From assembly GCA_964568815.1 (NCBI GenBank), contig CAZMRY010000051.1, forward strand, positions 1-10,338: a stretch of 10,338 nt of DNA, read 5' to 3'. The stretch comes from RGIG8700 sp964568815 (GTDB lineage: Bacteria > Bacillota > Clostridia > RGIG6154). The stretch's first letter is position 1, and the number at the start of each line of letters is the position of its first letter. Below, piece after piece: positions 6,119 through 10,338 of the stretch. The notes beneath the pieces were generated by a model. That model saw nothing but the letters and a program-made list of their open reading frames with translations, was not told the DNA's origin and made no database searches. The position numbers and the translations under genes are program-made.

Positions 6119-6150
6119 AAAGTGATGGCAAATTGTGTCATCACTTTTTT
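6119..6150 (+). terminator. Strong intrinsic terminator after the ferredoxin gene
   Basis: AAAGTGATGGCA pairs with TGTCATCACTTT (12 base pairs, one G-T wobble) around a 5-base loop AATTG, and six T in total close and follow the stem. It lies 16 bases after the ferredoxin stop codon. Confidence 0.9.
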
Positions 6151-6161
6151 CATTAAGGATA

Positions 6162-6266
6162 AAGTCTGAATAAAATCACACATCTTGCACTGTTTTACTC
6201 CTTTATGTACACAAAGTACACGACAGTCGTAAATCAGCACAATCTGAGCAATTTTATCTCAGACTT
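6162..6266 (+). ncRNA. Long inverted repeat: candidate structured leader of the trmN6 operon
   Basis: AAGTCTGA-ATAAAAT (6162-6176) is complementary to ATTTTAT-C-TCAGACTT (6251-6266), giving an 8 + 7 base-pair helix with one bulged base. The roughly 74 bases enclosed hold a smaller hairpin (TGTAC-ACAAA-GTACA, 6206-6220) and a possible 5-base-pair stem (ACTGT 6189-6193 with ACAGT 6223-6227) around it. The segment has no coding potential, lies between the ferredoxin terminator and trmN6, and its right arm ends 4 bases before the trmN6 ribosome binding site (GGTGA, 6271-6275). A cis-acting RNA controlling the operon is possible. It matches no riboswitch class I recognise, and I could not place a clear promoter upstream of it. 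Confidence 0.35.
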
Positions 6267-6281
6267 ATTTGGTGAATGATT

Positions 6282-7019
6282 ATGAAAAAATACAGAATTG
6301 ATGATTTACAAATTAATAATTTATATATAAAGCAAGATACAACCGCTTTCTGCTTCGGTACAGATGCTGTACTTCTTGCAAATTTTGCTGAACCTAAAAA
6401 AAATGCAGAAATTCTTGACATTGGAACAGGAAATGGAATCATTCCCATTCTTCTGTCAGCAAAAACTTCTGCAAAAAAAATTACAGGATTAGAAATACAG
6501 CATAATAGCGCCGAACTCGCAAAAGAAAACATTGAATTAAACAACCTTTCATCTCTCATCAACATAATTGAAGGAGATATAAAGGATGAAAATGTCTTAC
6601 CTTCTGCGTGCTTTGATTACATAACCTGCAATCCGCCATATAAAAAAGTCGGCACTGGACTTGAAAACCCAAAGGATACATTAGCTATTGCAAGGCATGA
6701 AATTATGTGCACCCTTGAAGACATAATAAAAGCATCATCCAGATTGTTAAAATCAAAAGGTAAGATTGCTTTAGTCCACAAGCCTGAAAGAACAGCAGAA
6801 ATAATATACACAATGAAAAAACATAGGATTGAGGCAAAAAAAATGCTTCCTGTATATCCAAGAGAAGGCGAAAAACCATGTCTTATACTTATAGAAGGTG
6901 TAAAAGACGGAGGAGCCGAAATTTCTATTCTTCCTCCCCTTTATGTTTATGATAAAAACGGAAATTATTCTGTTAACATTTCAGATTTATATAATAAAAG
7001 GATGAATTTAAATGAGTAA
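6282..7019 (+). CDS. TrmN6/YabB-type tRNA(Val) (adenine37-N6)-methyltransferase
   Basis: A 245-residue Rossmann-fold SAM-dependent methyltransferase. Motif I is ILDIGTGNG at 44-52, the acidic end of beta-2 is E71 (GLEIQ), and the N6-adenine methyltransferase signature NPPY is at 117-120. The N-terminal FGTDAVLLANF (25-35) is typical of the YabB/TrmN6 group, which modifies A37 of tRNA1(Val) in E. coli; the exact substrate here is inferred. ATG 6282 is preferred because GGTGA (6271-6275) is 6 bases upstream; an in-frame ATG at 6276 abuts that site. The gene overlaps rsmI by 8 bases, matching the yabB-to-yabC order of Bacillus but without the intervening GIY-YIG gene yazA. The leader contains a long inverted repeat. 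Confidence 0.88.
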   Translation: MKKYRIDDLQINNLYIKQDTTAFCFGTDAVLLANFAEPKKNAEILDIGTGNGIIPILLSAKTSAKKITGLEIQHNSAELAKENIELNNLSSLINIIEGDIKDENVLPSACFDYITCNPPYKKVGTGLENPKDTLAIARHEIMCTLEDIIKASSRLLKSKGKIALVHKPERTAEIIYTMKKHRIEAKKMLPVYPREGEKPCLILIEGVKDGGAEISILPPLYVYDKNGNYSVNISDLYNKRMNLNE

Positions 7020-7851
7020 TATTTTATATCTTGTAGCAACCCCCATCGGCAATCTTTCAGATATTTCAGAAAGAGCGCTGAGCACTCTTAAAGATGTTGA
7101 TTTTATTGCTGCTGAAGATACAAGACACACATTAAAGCTTTTAAATCACTTTGATATTAAAAAGCCTATGGTCAGTTATTTTGAACACAATAAAAAAGAG
7201 CGTGGTGAGTATATCATAAACCGCATAAAAAACGGCGAAAGCTGTGCTCTTGTTACTGATGCCGGAACTCCTGCAATTTCTGACCCGGGTGAAGATATTG
7301 TAGCACAATGTGCTGATGAAGGCATAGATGTTATTCCTGTTCCCGGTCCTTGTGCTTTTGTTCAGGCACTTATAATTTCAGGGCTTCCAACAGGAAGATT
7401 TTCCTTTGAAGGTTTTTTATCGGTAAATAAACCTCAAAGAAAAAAACATCTTGAAGAAATAAAGAATATGACACACACTCTTATTTTTTACGAAGCACCT
7501 CATAAACTTGTAACAACATTAAAGGATTTATATAATGCATTTGGCGACAGAAAAATTTCACTTGTCAAAGAAATAACTAAAATACATGAAACTGTAATCC
7601 GCACTAATCTGAAAGATGCACAGGGGCTTTTTACAGACACCTCACCTAAAGGTGAATTTGTACTTGTAGTCGAGGGATTTGCTGAGAACACAGAGTCAGC
7701 TATAGAATTAACAGACGAATACGTTTTGAAATATGTTGAAAAGCTTATAAAAAGTGGTACAGACAAAAAAACTGCAATAAAACAGACTTCTCAAGAGCTT
7801 AACATTCAAAAAAGAGTTGTCTATTCCCTTGTAACAGAAAACCTTAAATAA
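7012..7851 (+). CDS. rsmI: 16S rRNA (cytidine1402-2'-O)-methyltransferase
   Basis: A 279-residue tetrapyrrole-methylase-fold enzyme that methylates the ribose of C1402 in the ribosomal decoding centre using SAM. Motifs in order: LVATPIGNLSDIS (8-19), AAEDTRHTLKLL (33-44), VTDAGTPAISDPG (81-93), PVPGPCAF (109-116) and FYEAPHKL (159-166). These cover the expected SAM- and substrate-binding loops; Cys114 replaces the more usual Ser of PGPSA. The C-terminal 40 residues form a small helical region as in other family members. The start ATG overlaps the end of the trmN6-like gene by 8 bases, with AAAAGGA (6996-7002) as the ribosome binding site inside that gene. Both genes modify RNA of the translation machinery and are probably co-expressed. 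Confidence 0.95.
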   Translation: MSNILYLVATPIGNLSDISERALSTLKDVDFIAAEDTRHTLKLLNHFDIKKPMVSYFEHNKKERGEYIINRIKNGESCALVTDAGTPAISDPGEDIVAQCADEGIDVIPVPGPCAFVQALIISGLPTGRFSFEGFLSVNKPQRKKHLEEIKNMTHTLIFYEAPHKLVTTLKDLYNAFGDRKISLVKEITKIHETVIRTNLKDAQGLFTDTSPKGEFVLVVEGFAENTESAIELTDEYVLKYVEKLIKSGTDKKTAIKQTSQELNIQKRVVYSLVTENLK

Positions 7852-7877
7852 GTATAAAATATCTTGGGAGTGATTTT

Positions 7878-8021
7878 ATGCTTACTCAGATATTTTTCTA
7901 CTTTTTTACTGTGCTTGGTATTTTCTTTTTCATTTCAATAATATGGGACTGTATTTTTAACACTAAGGAGAGCTTTGATGGAAACAATTTCAGGAATTGT
8001 CGAAGAAATAATATTTTATAA
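7878..8021 (+). CDS. Hypothetical small membrane protein overlapping the recD2 start
   Basis: A 47-codon ORF starting MLTQIFFYFF. Residues 5-22 form a strongly hydrophobic segment rich in Phe and Ile, followed by a polar, Asn- and Arg-rich tail. I recognise no family. The ATG (7878-7880) has a good GGGAGTG ribosome binding site at 7867-7872, and the ORF fills the otherwise unexplained 126-base gap between rsmI and recD2. The last 44 bases overlap recD2 in another frame, so the tail is constrained by recD2 coding. The overlap could couple translation of recD2. It could also be a chance ORF in an A+T-rich gap; the hydrophobic start plus a well-spaced ribosome binding site make it more likely real than not. 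Confidence 0.5.
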   Translation: MLTQIFFYFFTVLGIFFFISIIWDCIFNTKESFDGNNFRNCRRNNIL

Positions 8022-10176
8022 CGAAGAAAACGGCTATTGTGTTGCAGCTATTGATTCTCAGGGAGAATACATCACAATAGTCGGAACTATGTATTACTTA
8101 TCTCCCGGGGAGAGTATTACTCTTCAGGGAAATTTTAAAGAACACCCTGTATATGGAGAACAATTCTCGGTATCTTCATTTGAGAAATCAGCACCAAATT
8201 CAATCGACAGCATATATAAATACCTTTCATCGGGAATGCTCAAAGGGATAAGAGAAGGTCTTGCCAAAAAAATCATTGATGCATTTGGCGAAAATGCTCT
8301 TGAAGTAATAGAAAATGACCCTGAAAAACTTTCAGAAATCAAGGGTATAAGTATAAAGAAGGCTTATGAAATCAGTAATGAATATATTCTTCAGTTTGGT
8401 CTGAGAACACTTATTATCTTTTTACAACAATACGATATACCAGCTTCATATGCCCCCAAAATATATAAAGTACTTGGAAACGATGCTATATCAAAAATTA
8501 AAATAAATCCTTTTATCCTTACAAAGAAAATAAAAGGTATTGGTTTTAAAACTGTTGATAATATTGCGTATAAGCTTGGAATTGAGCCAAATAACCCTGA
8601 AAGAATTCAAGCTGCAGTAAAATATGTTCTCGCAGACTACACAGGATATGGAAACACATATACAACGAGGGAATCATTAATATATGCTACTTCAAGACTT
8701 TTAAATTGTGATGAGCTAATTGTCAACAATGCTATTGACTCTTTAATTTTTGAAAGAGAAATTGTATCAGAAACCGTAAATAACGAGGATGCAATATATT
8801 TATTGTCAATGCATATTGCGGAAACTAACTGTGCATACCGACTCAAAATGCTTAACAGTAAATATCCAAAGCCTGTAACGGATGAGTTGAAAAAACTTGT
8901 TGAAAAAATCGAATGCAATACAGATATTTGTCTTGAAAGCAAGCAAAGACAAGCTGTTCTTTCTGCTCTTACAATGCCCGTTCTGGTAATTACAGGCGGT
9001 CCCGGTACGGGAAAAACTACAGTTATTAACACAATTATAAATTGTCTTGAACATCAGGGGAAATCAGTTGTTCTTGCCGCCCCCACAGGAAGAGCGGCAA
9101 AAAGAATGTCCGAAATGACCAACAAGGATGCGAAAACGCTTCATCGATTACTGGAACTTGGGTATTCTTCAGATGAAGATGACAGAAATTTTACCAAAGA
9201 CGAAAATAATCCAATAGAAGCCGATGTAATAATTGTAGACGAAATGTCTATGGTGGATTTATTGCTGTTTAACAGTTTATTAAAGGCTATTTCAAAGGAT
9301 ACAACATTAATTCTCGTAGGCGATGCTGATCAGCTACCTTCAATAGGTCCTGGCAATGTACTGAGAGATATAATTAATAGCGACGGAATTGCAGTTGTTA
9401 AACTAACAGAAATTTTCAGACAAGCAAGAGAAAGCCTTATTGTAGTAAATGCACATAAAATCAACAAGGGTGAACTTCCTGTACTCAATGAAAAAAATAA
9501 AGACTTTTTCTTTATGAACAGAAACACACCAGATGAAATAAACAAAACCATTGTTGAACTTTGTCTGCAAAGGCTTCCAAACGCTTATGGTTTCAATCCA
9601 TTTTCCGACATACAAGTTCTGTCTCCTACAAGGAAAGGTCCTGTTGGTGTAAGAACTCTTAATAATTTATTGCAGGAAGTATTGAACCCTGCAATCGACA
9701 GAAAAAAAGAAAAGATTTCAGGAGATTATACATTCAGAGAATTTGATAAAATTATGCAGATTAAAAACAATTATGATATGGAATGGACTAATACAGAAAA
9801 TGACGAAGAAGGAATAGGACTGTTTAATGGTGATATTGGTATTATAAAAAATATATCTGCAGAATTTGACAGTATGGAAATAATGTTTGACGAAATCAAG
9901 GATACAAACTACCCTTTTGCATATTTATCTGACCTCGAACTCGCATATGCGACAACAATACATAAAAGTCAGGGCAGTGAATTTCCTGCAGTTATTATTC
10001 CGCTGTATCCAACCTCTATTTCATTACTCTCAAGAAATCTTTTATATACCGCTATAACAAGAGCAAAAAAACTTGTTATTCTCGTAGGACAACAATCAGT
10101 TCTTTCAAATATGATAAATAATAACAAAGAGGTGCACAGATGTACGGGTTTAAAAGACCGTTTAACTTACAATTAA
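7978..10176 (+). CDS. recD2: ATP-dependent DNA helicase RecD2
   Basis: A 732-residue SF1B 5'-to-3' DNA helicase of the RecD2 group, found in bacteria where RecD is not part of RecBCD and linked to DNA repair and replication-fork upkeep. The N-terminal part has an OB-like beta region (about 1-65) and helix-hairpin-helix segments (about 70-210, with EIKGISIKKAYEI and KIKGIGFKTVDNI). Helicase motifs: Walker A GGPGTGKT ending at K346/T347, Walker B VDEMSM with D421/E422, motif III GDADQLPSIGPG, motif IV region FRQA, motif V ATTIHKSQGSEF (658-669) and motif VI YTAITRAK with arginine finger R695. ATG 7978 is preferred: AGGAG (7966-7970) is 7 bases upstream, and a TTG directly before it is less likely. 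It overlaps the small ORF upstream and comF downstream. Confidence 0.95.
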   Translation: METISGIVEEIIFYNEENGYCVAAIDSQGEYITIVGTMYYLSPGESITLQGNFKEHPVYGEQFSVSSFEKSAPNSIDSIYKYLSSGMLKGIREGLAKKIIDAFGENALEVIENDPEKLSEIKGISIKKAYEISNEYILQFGLRTLIIFLQQYDIPASYAPKIYKVLGNDAISKIKINPFILTKKIKGIGFKTVDNIAYKLGIEPNNPERIQAAVKYVLADYTGYGNTYTTRESLIYATSRLLNCDELIVNNAIDSLIFEREIVSETVNNEDAIYLLSMHIAETNCAYRLKMLNSKYPKPVTDELKKLVEKIECNTDICLESKQRQAVLSALTMPVLVITGGPGTGKTTVINTIINCLEHQGKSVVLAAPTGRAAKRMSEMTNKDAKTLHRLLELGYSSDEDDRNFTKDENNPIEADVIIVDEMSMVDLLLFNSLLKAISKDTTLILVGDADQLPSIGPGNVLRDIINSDGIAVVKLTEIFRQARESLIVVNAHKINKGELPVLNEKNKDFFFMNRNTPDEINKTIVELCLQRLPNAYGFNPFSDIQVLSPTRKGPVGVRTLNNLLQEVLNPAIDRKKEKISGDYTFREFDKIMQIKNNYDMEWTNTENDEEGIGLFNGDIGIIKNISAEFDSMEIMFDEIKDTNYPFAYLSDLELAYATTIHKSQGSEFPAVIIPLYPTSISLLSRNLLYTAITRAKKLVILVGQQSVLSNMINNNKEVHRCTGLKDRLTYN

Positions 10177-10338
10177 TTAAAAAATATCTGTCTTTTGCTT
10201 TCAATGCAATTTTTCCTGTTCACTGTTCCTGTTGCAGAACGCCTTTAAAGTCAAGTTCTACACCACCCTATTTCTGCAGTGAATGTTTTAAAACAATTAA
10301 ACTGAACAAGAACGAAAGCTGTCTCAAATGCGGTAAAT
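10140..10338 (+). CDS. comF: ComF-family protein, N-terminal part (runs off the window)
   Basis: The first 66 codons of a protein beginning MYGFKRPFNLQLIKKYL. After a short hydrophobic stretch (FAFNAIFP), a zinc-finger-like set of cysteines appears: C29, C31, C32, then C47, C50, then C62 and C65 (CSCC, YFCSEC, CLKCG). This matches the N-terminal zinc-binding region of ComF proteins, which continue into a phosphoribosyltransferase-like domain and are needed for DNA uptake during natural transformation in Bacillus. The domain after codon 66 lies outside the window, so the call rests on the Cys pattern and on the position after recD2, a common order in Clostridia. ATG 10140 has an AAGAGGTG ribosome binding site within recD2 and overlaps its last 37 bases. 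Confidence 0.8.
   Translation, partial: MYGFKRPFNLQLIKKYLSFAFNAIFPVHCSCCRTPLKSSSTPPYFCSECFKTIKLNKNESCLKCGK

Noticed and set aside
6133..6163. TTGTGT followed by GATAAA as a promoter for the trmN6 operon.
   Set aside because: The spacer is 19 bases, both hexamers are poor and the -35 would lie inside the ferredoxin terminator stem.
5980..6240. An 86-codon minus-strand ORF opposite the ferredoxin gene and its terminator.
   Set aside because: Its Cys-rich translation is the antisense shadow of the ferredoxin cluster motifs, and it has no recognisable domain or ribosome binding site context.
8637..9054. Two overlapping minus-strand ORFs of 131 and 82 codons opposite recD2.
   Set aside because: They lie entirely inside recD2, which has all helicase motifs intact here including Walker A; no independent signal supports them.

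Overview
The window is A+T-rich, densely packed and uses strong purine-rich ribosome binding sites, near-consensus sigma-A type promoters and several TTG start codons. The gene content (RecD2 rather than a RecBCD subunit, HolB next to RicT, RsmI beside a YabB-type methyltransferase, a clostridial 2[4Fe-4S] ferredoxin, ComF, FeoAB with a small Cys-rich FeoB companion) points to an anaerobic low-GC Firmicute, most likely a member of the class Clostridia. Species-level assignment is not possible from the sequence alone.

Region 1 (19-3046) is a ferrous iron module. On the minus strand, feoA, feoB and a 51-residue FeoB-associated Cys-rich membrane protein run leftward. A DtxR-family metal-dependent repressor gene runs rightward from the same intergenic region and ends in an intrinsic terminator. 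Three GTTAG/CTAAC palindromes sit on the feo side: one over the -10 and spacer of the feoA promoter, one at its predicted start of transcription, and one exactly over the -35 of a second promoter in front of feoB. This makes a coherent picture of iron-responsive repression at two promoters, although the binding protein is inferred.

Region 2 (3079-3939) holds one orphan response regulator with a receiver domain and an AraC-type DNA-binding domain. Its receiver lacks some of the usual phosphorylation-site residues, and no histidine kinase is next to it.

Region 3 (3945-7851) resembles the Bacillus subtilis holB-yaaT(ricT)-yabA-yabB-yazA-yabC(rsmI) neighbourhood. A perfect-consensus promoter drives holB and ricT. 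The yabA position is instead taken by a separately transcribed, strongly expressed-looking ferredoxin gene with its own promoter and terminator. trmN6-like (yabB) and rsmI follow as an overlapping pair. The trmN6 leader contains a long inverted repeat that could fold into a structured RNA ending just before the ribosome binding site.

Region 4 (7878-10338) continues the same transcription unit: an unannotated 47-codon membrane peptide gene with a good ribosome binding site that overlaps the start of recD2, then recD2 itself (DNA helicase), then the first 66 codons of comF, which overlaps the end of recD2 and runs off the window. No mobile element, tRNA, rRNA or CRISPR array was seen, and no gene-free stretch exceeds about 180 bases. 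No clearly new multi-gene system is present. The most interesting items are the triple-palindrome feo control region with an unusual DtxR metal site, the structured trmN6 leader, and the overlapping small membrane ORF.
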